From assembly GCA_037783415.1 (NCBI GenBank), contig JAZGTN010000068.1:496001-560000 (forward strand): a stretch of DNA of 64,000 nucleotides. The letters run 5' to 3'. Positions 32,601-44,300 of the stretch are shown here, piece by piece. The position numbers and the translations under genes were made by a program. The DNA is from Leptasterias polaris (taxonomy: Eukaryota; Echinodermata; Asteroidea; Forcipulatida; Asteriidae). Each line of letters starts with the position of its first letter. The stretch's first letter is position 1. The notes beneath the pieces are model-generated. The model had not been told where the DNA came from and did not search any database. It worked only from the letters and a program-made list of their open reading frames with translations.

Positions 32601-35600
32601 TTCAGTTTGAAGATTTTCTAAGTTTCTTTGAACTTCTCACTCTGGGGGTTCACTTTGCAAAGATTTTGTAAAAAAGCATGCACAAAAAAATACTATCTTG
32701 CAGTCTCTGTCGATACTGAAAGGAAAAGAAACTCTCCTAATAAAGGCAATTACAGTTTACAAAACCCCTTTTACATTTGTACTTTTTAATTTTCTTGTCT
32801 TGGTTTTTTCCCCCAATTTTTTCCAATTTGTTTTTCATTGGAATGGGTTCATCAAGACAAAACAAAAACTTTGAAAGTTTGTTTATTTGTCCTTTTTTCT
32901 TTTTATTCTCTGTCCTCTAGTGTATCTCTGCACACAAGGAATCAATCCTAGAGAGCATCCGATCAAACATGAACTGGTAAGTTTTTGAAATATATTCAAT
33001 TTATGCAATTAACATTTACAATTAAAAAAGTACATTCAAAGAAAATATTCTGAAACAAGAAGGTATTTAAATTGTGCTATTTTGTTCCAAGTGAAATCTA
33101 TCATACTTTCATGGTGAGGGTTTATGTATAATGCTGAACCCTAACTTTCTTGAGCAATTTACCAGGATCTTCCCCCATTCTAATTTCAAATACTTCAAAT
33201 TCAAGTTGATAACAATATGTTCTTGTTTTCCTATTCCTTTCAGGGGCGTATACAAAAGTATATGAACCGAGTGAAAGAGATTGCTGACAAAGAACTTGGT
33301 AGGTGAACTGTGTCATTTCATAATCTGTCAAATCACCCTCCACAATCAAACAAACTACACAGTCTAGTCAACCCTCCTACTGTCTGACCACTCAATATCA
33401 TCCTCTGCAGATTTGAGTTGTAGAAAAACTATAGCAGCCTACTGTATGATATCATGTGATGAATGCATCTACACAGTACACAGTCAACTAACTGACCATT
33501 CAGTATTATTCACTGTGGTTTTGAATGATAGATAAACTATGCCAGCTACAATATAATATGTTGTGGTGAATGCAGTACACACACATACACAAGATTATTC
33601 TGTGCACAGTTGTGCCACCAGACACAACCTTTGCAGTTGAATGGTTTCAAATTCCTTGGCCAGCTTGTTGGAAAGTGGAACATGAACTTATGAAGTCCCA
33701 TGGTTGATAATTATTGAAGTTATAATTTAGAATTAAAGGTACATGTAGGGGTTTTGTCAATGTAATGGTGATTTATAGGCAAACTATCAAGAATATACAA
33801 TAAAAGTAATCTCTGAAATTTCAGCTGAATACAATGTCTACTTGTTGAAAAATTGAAAACTGTCATGGTATTTTCATACATATTTAGTGAGGTGACAACA
33901 GGTACCGACTGCATGTCTGGCTGCAATATTCACAAGCGGAAATTTGACTCTAAATAATTTCTTCAGGCAGCCTTTGGCGATTCCAATGTTTTAACATACT
34001 AATCAATGGGGGCACTTCAGATGAATTAATTTTGCAGGATGCTCGACACCATTACCATCTTTATAACGAGTAGGATTTCAGATAAAATTACACATTTTTT
34101 TGCGGTGTCATTACCAAAGCATGACCCTACCTTTAAATGTCATCTACATTTTTACTATTTCTAATGAAGTTTGCACAACATATATAAGCACTAGTATTAC
34201 AGCTTGTACATTTACCGACGTTTGGTTGGAATTTGTGGTCATTTCACGGGATGAAGCACTGATATACTAAAAGTCTTATATTAAAGTTGCTAATTTATTT
34301 TTGACGTTTTGTTTCAGCTGCCAAACTGGACAAAGGAGCAGCTAAGCGTTTTGTGAATGCAGCATTATTTGAAGGTAATGGCAGTCAAATATATTGTGAC
34401 ATATTAACTACCTCAGTGTAACAAGGCAAAAATATAAGATTCGAATATGTCGACATCTTGTTGCCATCCCAGAATAGTTTTCACTATGAACTGCTTTAAA
34501 TGCAAAATATGCTTTTGGTTTTGGGAACCGTTTGATTGTTTTAATCCTATAAAATGTATGTACAATAAAACTAACCTGTCAAAATTTCATTTCAAAAGGT
34601 GGTAGCTATTTTTTAGGTATCGCTGAAAATCTGGAATGGTTATGTCCACATAGGAAGAATCCTTAGTCTGAGAATCATTTCGTACATGAAACCCTTTTCA
34701 GATTGTAACTGTTTGAAACTTTCTCTGAAACCACATTCCTTTGAAGGGAATCTTTTCTCAAAATGTTATACATTATCAACAGCTGCAGTGCTTCTTACTA
34801 AATAAGTTTTAATGGTCACTAATTCTTGGAGTAATTACCAAAGGTATACCTTCTCTTTTAGGATTATTCAAGTTTATTCAAAGTTTTTTCAGAATTATTC
34901 AAAAATGTTCTTATTTGTTGATGTCGGATTGTATGTTCAAGTCTTGATCATGGCACGGTACTTGAGCAAGACACTAAACTATGATTGTTTTGTTCTGTGG
35001 TTGGGCTGTTAAGCTGTAGGTCCTGTTTGTTGTGTAATGCATGTAAAAGAACCAACACACTTATCATTTAGAAAATGGTTTTGCCCGGTGTTTCTGGCAA
35101 GGCTGGCCGCAGATTATGCTGCATCACTTAATTGCCTCATATTATTGCCTTTGTGTCTTGCTCAAGGACACAAGTGCCATGACTGATACCCAAACCCTAC
35201 AATCTGACAAAAAAAATCAATAATTTTGAATAATTCTAAATATAAGGGGCCATTCAGAATAATCAATGTTAAAAAACATTGATCTTTTTTTGAAATCATG
35301 GTGGTGGGTCAATAGATATAACTGAAAATCAAAACTTGTAGTTAAAATTATTGAACAATTCTGAAAGGAAAAACAAAACACACAGAAGCCTCTTCCAGAT
35401 GGTCTGGCGCGTCTGTCGTGTCTGTGCTTTTCCATTGTTATCGGTCAAGCTTGTTCGATAGCCGACCTCTACGCCCAATGGGGGGAACTTGGTGGAAATA
35501 TTTTCTTCTGTTTTAACTACAAAGTTGCATGCTGGAAGTCAGGAAAAGCCATTGAAAACTCATGAACTGTAGTGGGAGAGCATTGATCTAAAATATAATA

Positions 35601-36151
35601 TCTGCTTCATTTTAAGGCATTACTTTGTTCTTCAGTGGAAAGGGTAAAATAGTCTGTTAATTACAAAAATATATCAAAAATTGGGTTGGGTGTGTTGCAG
35701 GCATGATGTTCTTCCTACTTTAGTCTGATTTCCAATTTGTTTGCCTTTGTGGAAAGTTAGGATACAAAATGTAATTATATAGCATGAAAAGTCTGTTACA
35801 GCCTTACACCATGTGTACACATAGGTCAGGCTTTGTACTCATTAAATCTTACTTTTTTCAAAGGACCAAATATCATGCCTGGGTGTGTTGTCAAAACAAT
35901 TTATAAAAAAGATTGAAATTTTTAAACATTAATTACATGGCCCCTTAAATGCAATGCTGATTTTGTTTATGCAGCTGTAACTGATGTATTATCACTTAAG
36001 AATGACAGCATTGACGCACTAATTTGTTACATCTGATTTAAGTCATTTGACGAAATGAGTTTTGATTTTTCTACTTTTTACAGATAAAAACAAGAAAGGT
36101 AAACGGAAGTTGGCAGACAGGTCAGAGGCAGGGCCATCCAAGAAGAGGTGA
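29602..36151 (+). CDS. C1D: C1D nuclear nucleic-acid-binding protein homologue
   Basis: Six exons: 29602-29775, 31250-31316, 32921-32976, 33244-33298, 34318-34374, 36084-36151, giving 158 aa with all GT/AG junctions in phase. The start is in MAAPTKNDMDDDEK; the Sas10/C1D core follows (FHKSLIEVEKVL, then ALDRAKMELVSAYAINSMFW, YLCTQGINPREHPIKHEL, IQKYMNRVKEI, KLDKGAAKRFV). The tail is lysine-rich (DKNKKGKRKLADRS...KKR). C1D/Rrp47 proteins bind RNA and DNA, act with the exosome exonuclease EXOSC10 in rRNA processing, and in mammals also touch DNA-PK and nuclear receptor repression; these roles are known from the family and not shown here. Human C1D is 141 aa, so length fits. Introns carry a MITE and SINE pieces. 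Confidence 0.93.
31605..31790 (+). mobile_element. SINE family A fragment in C1D intron 2
   Basis: The phrases CTCTGGTGTTTCTGATC, GAGTGTGGGTATGAGTCCC and CTTGTGTCCTTGAGCAAG match the head of the family copies at 50541 and 55725. Confidence 0.7.
33737..34132. mobile_element. TTAA-flanked MITE in C1D intron 4
   Basis: TTAA at 33733-33736 and 34133-34136 flanks AGGTACATGTAGGGG...CATGACCCTACCT. The inverted ends are short and imperfect, but the AGG...CCT termini and TTAA duplication match the elements at 47063 and 52491. Confidence 0.65.
34940..35210. mobile_element. Two opposed SINE family A fragments
   Basis: Plus-oriented pieces (GTCTTGATCATGGCACGGTACTTGAGCAAGACACT, read in parts, 34938-35060) are followed by a minus-oriented head (CTTGCTCAAGGACACAAG, 35158-35208). 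They lie in C1D intron 5. Confidence 0.55.
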
Positions 36152-36745
36152 CAAGTCTCTTTATCATTACAGCTCACTTCAAGAGTTAAAACACCCATGG
36201 ACTTGACAAGCTACCGTGTGATGCTTCGTTTTATTTAAATGGGATCATCTACATGGAGACTCAACAGACCTCCCGAACTACACCATTAATGCAAAACGAC
36301 CATGTGATGGCTTTGAAGATACTAAAAAGATACTGTCATTCAAAGTCAAACCAAAGCTGAAAAGAAAACAAGTATAGTTCCTAGGTATAGTTCCTAGATC
36401 ATAGGTGACAGAAGTCTGATGTCTAGAGTCTAAGGTTGTTGTGCATGGACCAAGTAGTATGGAGCATGTGGCTACTGTTGGACCATGGTATGCCATTTTG
36501 TTATTTGAACTGCTTGTAAAAATATGCACTTCTAATTGTGAGATTGCATTGGTTAAAACTGCACAGTGACGTAACACATGGGGAATCTAAACCCCCGAAA
36601 TCAAGATTTATCAGGGGTAATGACATCTGGTAAATTGGGTCAACTAAAAAGTATTGGATTTAGAACTTGTAGTTGACACTCTAATGCACTGTTGCCTTTG
36701 TGAAGAGTAAATATCTAATCATAGGCTCCGAAACTAAAATTTTGA

Positions 36746-36751
36746 AATAAA
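36746..36751 (+). terminator. Probable C1D polyadenylation signal
   Basis: AATAAA 595 bases after the C1D stop codon; it is the first strong candidate noticed in the 3-prime region. Confidence 0.4.
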
Positions 36752-36799
36752 CCACATCACTCCTGTCAAGTTTCTTGTATACTTATTTAATATTATCAC

Positions 36800-38485
36800 A
36801 CACAACAATCTTTTACCTTGGCAGGAGACTTTTCAACATTCAATTCTTGTGTAACCAACATTAGTAAAAGCTAACAGTTATTGTTTATATTTTCTTTTAA
36901 TAATCAATAAAAGAGGCTATCAGACTGTAGACATTGAGTTTGTATGTTTGGTAGATCAGCACACAAATGTTGATGCTTACAGTAAGCAAAAACTGAGCCG
37001 ATGTTTTTTTTTTACGTATCTGTATTCCACGCTTCCCTGGGAAGGAATTTGTTACAAGCCCCTGAAATTGGATTTGTAGAGCTGACAAAATAGTGTCAGA
37101 CAGTGTTTATTACCAAAGTATGACCCTATTTTGGCAGTAGCCTGAGCCATGCAAATCATTTCTGAACAGGGCGATGCTACATGTACTTCCCCTGAAAGAA
37201 AATCACTGCCAAGTCCAAGGCAGTTTGGGGACTCAATGGCAAAAAGACAGTTTCTTTGGATCATATTCTATCTCTAATAAAAAAATATAAATTTTGACAT
37301 TGGACTTAGCTTTATCATTCATTAGCAAGTAAAAACTATTGAGAGTGAGTAATTCTCAGTTTGCCCTTTACAGTATATTTGATTGTCCTCTTTTCAAAAT
37401 CTTCCAACCTTAGTCTAAATCTCTAGTATCACATAACCGTCAAGCATGCAACTACAGTTTGTCAAAAAAATAAATAATTTAATAAACCAACGACAAGATG
37501 GTGTGCTGAGATTATCTTGTTGTTGCTGCACACAAGGAAAGAATGTCAATTGATATGCCAAGTCCTTCTCACGCTATCGCTCAGACAACATTTCTTTTGT
37601 TTTAGCCACAATCTTGAAATCTGACCTAGGTGGTCCAAAAACTATGAGCTTCTTTCGGGGATTCCAAGACCAATCCACACACCAAGTTTGGAGTTAATAT
37701 GCCAAATCCTTCTTTTGTTTTAGTCATAATGACCTTGACATTTTTGGCAAGGGAGTCCAAAAACAATGAAATGTGCTGATCATTTTCCATTCACAGGCTT
37801 TGATTCATTTTCATAATCTAGAGGAATGTGAAAATTCCTGATAATTTGCTTAGGGGCCCGAGTTCCCCCTCTCATTGTAGGCCCAGAACCTCCCATATAT
37901 TGCAATTCAGGAGGTTTACAGACTCTGTGATCACCAAAAATACAAAGCTACATGGACACAATGTGGACTATTTCTTTCTCCCTTTTGGTGACTGGTTTAC
38001 CTTTTTCAAGAACATGCAGAAGGAGATTGTGAGATCAGGACCAAACAATAATAATGCATTTTCAACATTTCGAGGACAACCTGCGCATTAAAAATTGCAT
38101 TTTAACAAAATTATATTTGAAATTCTTGGTTAAAGCTATTTACATCTTAGTATTATTTACATTAAAATATCTCACACATGCACTCCAAAGCAACAATTAT
38201 CATGAAATGCATAGTTACACAAGTCTTTTATAAATTTACAGTGAATTGATTAAAATGTTGTCTGGAATTATGCATTTCTGAAAAGAGGTTGCAATTGCCA
38301 TAGCTGGTCATTTGGAACCATTCCTACTGACAATGCTGATTGATACCACACGTGACTACTGTCTGCCCATGGTGTTGGGAATCAAATCGCATCAATGGAT
38401 TACTCAGAGTTTGTCACTGAATACAAATTTTGAGTAGTAACAACAACTATTTTCCTTATAATGATGAAATTTCCATGTCAGCTCA
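36800..38485. other. Intergenic sequence between C1D and the MITE at 38486
   Basis: AT-rich. It includes a phrase TATGACCCTATTTTGG (about 37121) resembling MITE ends elsewhere, and CCAAATCCTTC/CCAAGTCCTTC direct repeats at 37558 and 37703, probably from dispersed repeats. No gene seen. Confidence 0.4.
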
Positions 38486-38950
38486 ATAGACTGTGCAAGT
38501 CTCATACATGTCCCAACCATACAGAGTTTTACGTGGGGCATTTCTGTTTCTTCAATAATTTTAGTTTCATGTAGTTTATGACTTTAAAAATTACATCATA
38601 TAGTTGAGAAAGAAAAATTTTGCCATGAAATATATATGAAAGTAAAATAAATTCAACGACGAAAACCTGAGAATAAGACTTGACCTTCGTTGTTGGTTAC
38701 TTGTCCCACAAATTCGGGTGTGATTGGCAAATGGGTTTCTAGAAAATTGACATCCTCGTCCCAAGTTTTCAATTTTGTTTCACTGTTAATTTTAATAAAG
38801 TATTTGTATTATATACAAATTGTAATTGTATAATTGTTATGGGTATTTTTATTTTCCATAGAATTTAAAAAGAAAAATTGACTTAGAAAAATATAGCCTT
38901 CGTTTGAGTTTTCTTCTCGATTTGGAAATGCGCGAGACTTGCACAGTCAA
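38486..38950. mobile_element. MITE of the TAGACTGTGCAAGTCT family, copy 1
   Basis: The left end ATAGACTGTGCAAGTCTC and the right end GCGCGAGACTTGCACAGTCA are inverted repeats. The same ends bound 44440-45138. The inside is AT-rich and non-coding. Confidence 0.65.
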
Positions 38951-39404
38951 TCAACAACTTTGCAGACTAAAATGATTTTTTTTAATGGCATGTAACTTCT
39001 CTTTGCATAAATTGATACTGATATCCATATAACAGCACCAAAATTCACAGCACGATAACAAACAAAATCAAGTAATGCACATTTATCAACGTTAAAATCA
39101 GTATTGCTAACATTTCTGATTGATAAAAATAGTTAAAACCACTCTTAAGAACTTTCCTTGATATGTTCACAATAAAGATTAGTCTATGTTACATTTATAA
39201 ATACATTTAGAAACACTGCAATGAGGTGAAATGGGCCTTCAAGGCTTCACTAAATCTGTGCTCTTGTTATGGTACGATACAAGACTGGATATGATGGATT
39301 TTCAGTCTGAATTCGTACATGTAATTTTTGAAAACTTTATACAACATGTAAAAGCATGACAAGTGGCAGTTACCTGAGAAATAACAACTGAAAATAATAA
39401 TTTT

Positions 39405-39640
39405 TGTTATTTATATCGCAAGTGCCTACCAATGTTGACACTCATGACAGATGAGCATTACCCCGGTCACTGGACCATTAATTTCATTCCTTACACCATC
39501 TCAGCTCCCTTGGGAGTATACAAGCCCGTGCTGCTAAGTTAGTAGCGCATCAGTAAGTGATTGAGCTAATTCAATCACATGAACCATCTCTGCCCTCACA
39601 AGTACCCATTTACCCTAGCCCTGGCGGCCTTTCACTTTCG
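39405..39640 (-). mobile_element. SINE family A copy (tail and body), minus strand
   Basis: It matches in order the copy at 43521-43860: CACTGGACCATTAATTTCATTCCTTA, CATCTCAGCTCC, GGGAGTATACA, AACCATCTCTGCCCTCACA (each present with small changes). The head is missing. Confidence 0.8.
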
Positions 39641-39679
39641 TAATACACTACAGTGACGTCCTGGTCCTGGATATCAAGT

Positions 39680-40245
39680 ACCATTTCTGGGGCGGAAAAA
39701 TTTCAAAGCTTCATAAGTCAAATCTTACCTGCAAGAAGCTACTAATTTCACACAATTCACATTCCATGGCGGCACACATTGTTTTGGACGTCATATATTC
39801 CTTATTAATTCGTCATTTTCGTGAAATAATGCAGCTCCCAACGTTAAAAAAACACCTGTTTTGTTCGTCTTCTCACAGTGTCTGCCGTGCGTACGTGCAT
39901 ATTCGCGTGTAAGACGCAGGGTGCATGACACACATATCGTGCGTTGCGTGTGCTGTCAAGATACTGTGACCATAAAGTGCAATCTGCGCCCACGCAAACA
40001 TACGCGAACACATGCAAACGCCGGCGTCTTGGTTTATCTTTATTAAAAGTTTGCAGAATTATTTAACGTTGAGAGCTGCATTATTTCATGAAAATGACGG
40101 ATTAATGAGGAATATATGATGTCCAAAACCCACCGCAGCAAAATGTATGCCGCCATGGAATGTGAATCTTGTGAAATTAGTGGCTTCTTGCAGGTAAGAT
40201 TTGAGTTATGAAGCTTTGAAATTTTTCCGCCCCAGAAACGTGCCC
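39680..40245. mobile_element. Foldback element with ~165-bp arms
   Basis: The left arm (about 39683-39850) and right arm (about 40062-40243) are inverted copies: TTTCTGGGGCGGAAAAATTT, AAATCTTACCTGCAAGAAGC, TTCACATTCCATGGCGGCA and ATAATGCAGCTC are shared with few changes. The 210-bp centre is CpG-rich and non-coding. Confidence 0.85.
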
Positions 40246-40269
40246 TAATATTTAGGACTCTGTATCTGT

Positions 40270-40475
40270 GTACAGCACAGAGGAATACAGGGCTACCATT
40301 TACCCCTGGGTGAAGAGAAGCAATAAAAGTTAAGTATCTTGCTCAAGGACACAAGCGGAACCCACATCTTGACAAGTTTTAACGTGAGGTTAGAGACTTG
40401 GAATTTGTCCCCACCTTCATGAAAAATGACTGCATCACAAAACTGAATTTGACCTTGGAGCCCCTCTTTAAACAT
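40270..40475 (-). repeat. SINE body fragment joined to an arm of the 43055-44025 element
   Basis: 40294-40360 matches the SINE phrase CTTGCTCAAGGACACAAG. 40375-40475 (TTTAACGTGAGGTTAGAGACTT, in parts) matches the right arm of the inverted-repeat element at 43865-44025. Confidence 0.6.
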
Positions 40476-40905
40476 TTACACTTGAGTCAAATAATATTAC
40501 TTGAAAACCATTGGCATAATTTATTTATTTGAGACTCAGAACTCATCTTTCCTTCCTCACACAATTTTTGTTATAGAGTGTACTAGAGTATAGACAAGTA
40601 AAAAGTTGTTATTGAAAGTTGAGTATTTGCATTACCAAACCAGCTAGCATGCTTTGAGACTTGCAGTAAACTTGTGGCGCAGTTTTTAGAGTTTCTCCAA
40701 CCTTGCATGTTAATAATGTTAATTGCATGCTTAAAAATACGAGTTCGGTGCAACCAGAATTTCGATTTAATATACATACAAAGACTATCAATTAACATTC
40801 TCACTGGATTTTACTCAGTAACAACTACATGAATATTAGGCTATTTTCATGTGTATTTCGTATAATAAATTTTCAATCTGTGGAAAAGGTAAAATTCCAT
40901 GAGCC

Positions 40906-41238
40906 TAATAAGCCATTTGCAGGTTACATTTGATTAATGTCTGGGAAAATTACTTGCTAAGTCGCAATTAACTGCTTAATTTGAATTCCTCAGACTGTAC
41001 AGACAGCATCACATGATTCGAGGTAAGTTTTTGTGTAGTTACGTAAAATGGCAAACACCCATTCATGATACCATGGGTTTGCTCATCTGGCGGTTGCTAT
41101 TCAACAGCTCGCCCAGAACCATTTGACATAGCAACTGTCTCTATAGTCTGAGGAATTCAAATCTAAGCTGTAATTGTTGACTAAGCAGTCATTGTACCAG
41201 ATAACATTCAAATCTAACTTGCAAATGCCTTATTTTAT
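40906..41238. mobile_element. Foldback MITE in the 3-prime region of the GTPBP2 gene
   Basis: Its long imperfect inverted arms share GCATTTGCARGTTA, TTGAATTCCTCAGACT and AGAGACAG-type phrases at both ends (40910-41010 and 41140-41232). Part of the same family is repeated at 53070-53260. It begins 89 bases past the GTPBP2 stop codon. Confidence 0.75.
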
Positions 41239-41326
41239 TCCAGTTAAAAAATTGCATTTTTGGTATTTACACAATGTATATGATGAAGACAAAGTGATTC
41301 TTAGTTCTAGGCGATTGTCAACCATG

Positions 41327-44300
41327 TTACCGGTCAACATCAGCTTCCAAAAATATTCTTGTCACATTACCCATTCCCTTTGTTGTGCCTTCTCTGAATA
41401 GCAGTTTAGCACCTTTCCTTATGAACTCTGGCTGTTTGATAAATCGGAACCGGACTAATGCTTGGCTGTTTGTCTTTAAAGATGGCTGAAAAAGAAAACG
41501 GGGAAAAAAGCTGCTTTATTTTTGGTAATTACTCCAAAAGTTAATGACCATAAAAACTCACTTGGTAAGAAGTACTGTGGCTGTTGATAATATATACAGT
41601 TTTGAGAAATAATTCCCTTCAAAGGAATGTTGATTTAGAGAAAGGGATTCAAAAACATTTCAATCTGAGAAACGTTTTTGCATGAAACGTTTTTCAGACT
41701 ATTCCAATTACGGATTATTCTTCCTGCGTGGACAGAACTGCTCCAGATTTTCGGCAGTATCTCAAAAACACTACCACCTTTTGAAATTAATTTTGTTACA
41801 GGTTAGTAGTACTGTACATATCTACATTTATATAGGATTAAAACAATCGAGCGATTCCCAAAACCAAATGTTTACTTTGCCTTTAACAAAAAAATATTGC
41901 GTAAGAAATTTATGCTAAACAAAAGCTGGCAGGAAACCAGTCACAAAGGTTGCATTAGACATGGGATTTTGACTGGTAACCTGTTTCTGATCAGCAAAAA
42001 TGTTTCATGCTAAAAGCAAGGCTCTGTGAAACTGATCCCGGTTCGCTACTGTCACAAAGTGAGCTCTTTTCGGAGTGCAGTGATAATCAGACTACATACC
42101 GTATCCATTTTAGCTATGACGGCAGTCTGGCATACGTTGCCGATATGGACAGTAGCCTGGAACCCTTTACTGATGGAGGTGACATGGAAGAATACAAAGA
42201 TAGTTGCCTCAAATTCCTGACAGGCTTCCGGCTTGAGGGCATTGCTGACTAATACCATACCCTGCGCAGACAAAAAACATGATGAAATAGTTCTGAATCC
42301 TTCAGTGGAGTCATATACTTTACCAGTAGTGTTGTATCAACTGAAGTTACAAGAAACATGTATTTTTTTCTCAGTGGCCTGGTACTATATTATGTTCTAA
42401 TTGGTTTATATTCATCTAACTGTATATAAAGTGTTGCAAAAGTGAAATAAAGTGTTGAGATTTATACACCACACCTGACTGAGTTTACTTCATTGCATAA
42501 CCACAAAATACAATAAGCGGGTACCGCAACAATCAAATAAATAACACCATCATTTGCATCAGCTTGTGGACAGAGCAATAAAACAAAAACAAAAACAAAC
42601 GCTTTTGACCAGTATAATACGTTGTCTCACCTTCCTCAGTGCACTCTTATGCCAATCTCCCAAGGCCAGCGTGGCGGCCTGGCCAGGTCGTACCACTCTA
42701 CATGAGGTTCTGTTTCTGTGGATGGTGTGCACCGTGGCAAAACTGAAGTTGCCATTGTCGTCTGGTCCTAACAATAGGCTCTCCTGCTCTTTCACAGTTC
42801 CTCTGGAGGTGGGATTGGGGAGGGGGGAACATGGATAAGGGAGTTATATTTTGTAACTTAAGAACATAAAATGTTGAGTAAATCATCGACAAATCTTGTT
42901 GGACGAGTGAAGACTTTTTATAATAGTGGGGAAAAATAATGGGAAATATTTAGGGCAGGTGTGCCTTTGATGATACATGTTGATGACACAAGTTGGGAAG
43001 GTAGTGCATTCTGCTCTACCAGCCAGGCTCCTAATGGATGATACCCATGCCTACATCCTTAAAGAGGAAGGGAAATGACCAACTCAATGTTGTTTTGTAC
43101 TCATTTTCTCATAGATAGAGTCCTCATGTGAGTGGGGAAAAATTACAAGTCTCTAACCTCACATTACAATGGTGTAAATTGCCATTTTATTTAATACCCT
43201 TCCAGTGCAAAAAGATGTCAACTTCCAAAACATCCGATGACATCATTCTAAGAAAAATGGACCTCAACATTTTTGTACGGGGATGTTTTGGTTCAGTCCT
43301 GACTTTCAATAACATTTAATCAAAACAGCATTGAATGTTACATTTTGACTGTCGAAGTATTCCTCCTAAGAATGTAAAGACCCGTTGGTTATTGAATTAC
43401 AATGACGTCATGTTTCAAATTTCTCTCACAAAAAGACAGTTATGAACCAAAACATCCCTAGGTACAAAAGGGTAGTGACCCATTTTTCTCAAAAGAATGT
43501 CATCAGATGTTTTGGATGTTATAATAATAATAATAACATTTATAATGCGCACATATCCACCCCAAGGGATGCTCAAGGCGCCTAACAAGGTATTATTACC
43601 CCTGGTCACTGGGCCATTTATTTCATTCCTTAAACCATCTCAGCTCCCTGGGGAGTATACAGCCTGTGCTGCAATATATGCGCTACTAGGCTAAATCAAT
43701 CACAAGAACCATCTCTGCCCTCACAGGTACCCATTTTACCCCTAGGTGGAGAGAAGCAATTATAGTTAAGTGTCTTGCTCAGGGACACAAGTGTCACGAC
43801 CGGGACTCGAACCCACACTCTGCTGAACAGAAACACCAGAGCTTGACCGCTCGGCCACAAATGTTGACAAATTTTGCACTGGGCGGGTATTGAATGCAAT
43901 GGCAATTTACACCATTTTAATGTGAGGTTAGAAATTTTTCCCCGCTCACATGAGGACTATATCTATTGGAAAATGAGTACATCACAAAATTGAATCGGTC
44001 ACTTCCCTTCCTCTTTAAAGACTGTGAAGGGAGTAACCCTGTTTTAGCCCCAAGAGTAAGTGGCAATGTGCCCCTGGTGATAGTTAATTTGGGTCGACAG
44101 CCTAAATCAGTTAAGTGAAGCCCTTACCTCGAAGTGGCCGTATGGCCTTATGATGTTAGGCGATTTCCCATTAAAAAAACCAAAACAAAAACGCAGTTCT
44201 TCTCAGAACCAAACATTAATTCTCAAGAGAAATTTAACTCACTTGGTTCATGCTGTCCTTGCTCTATGGTTCATGCAAAGCATAAAATTAACTTATAATA

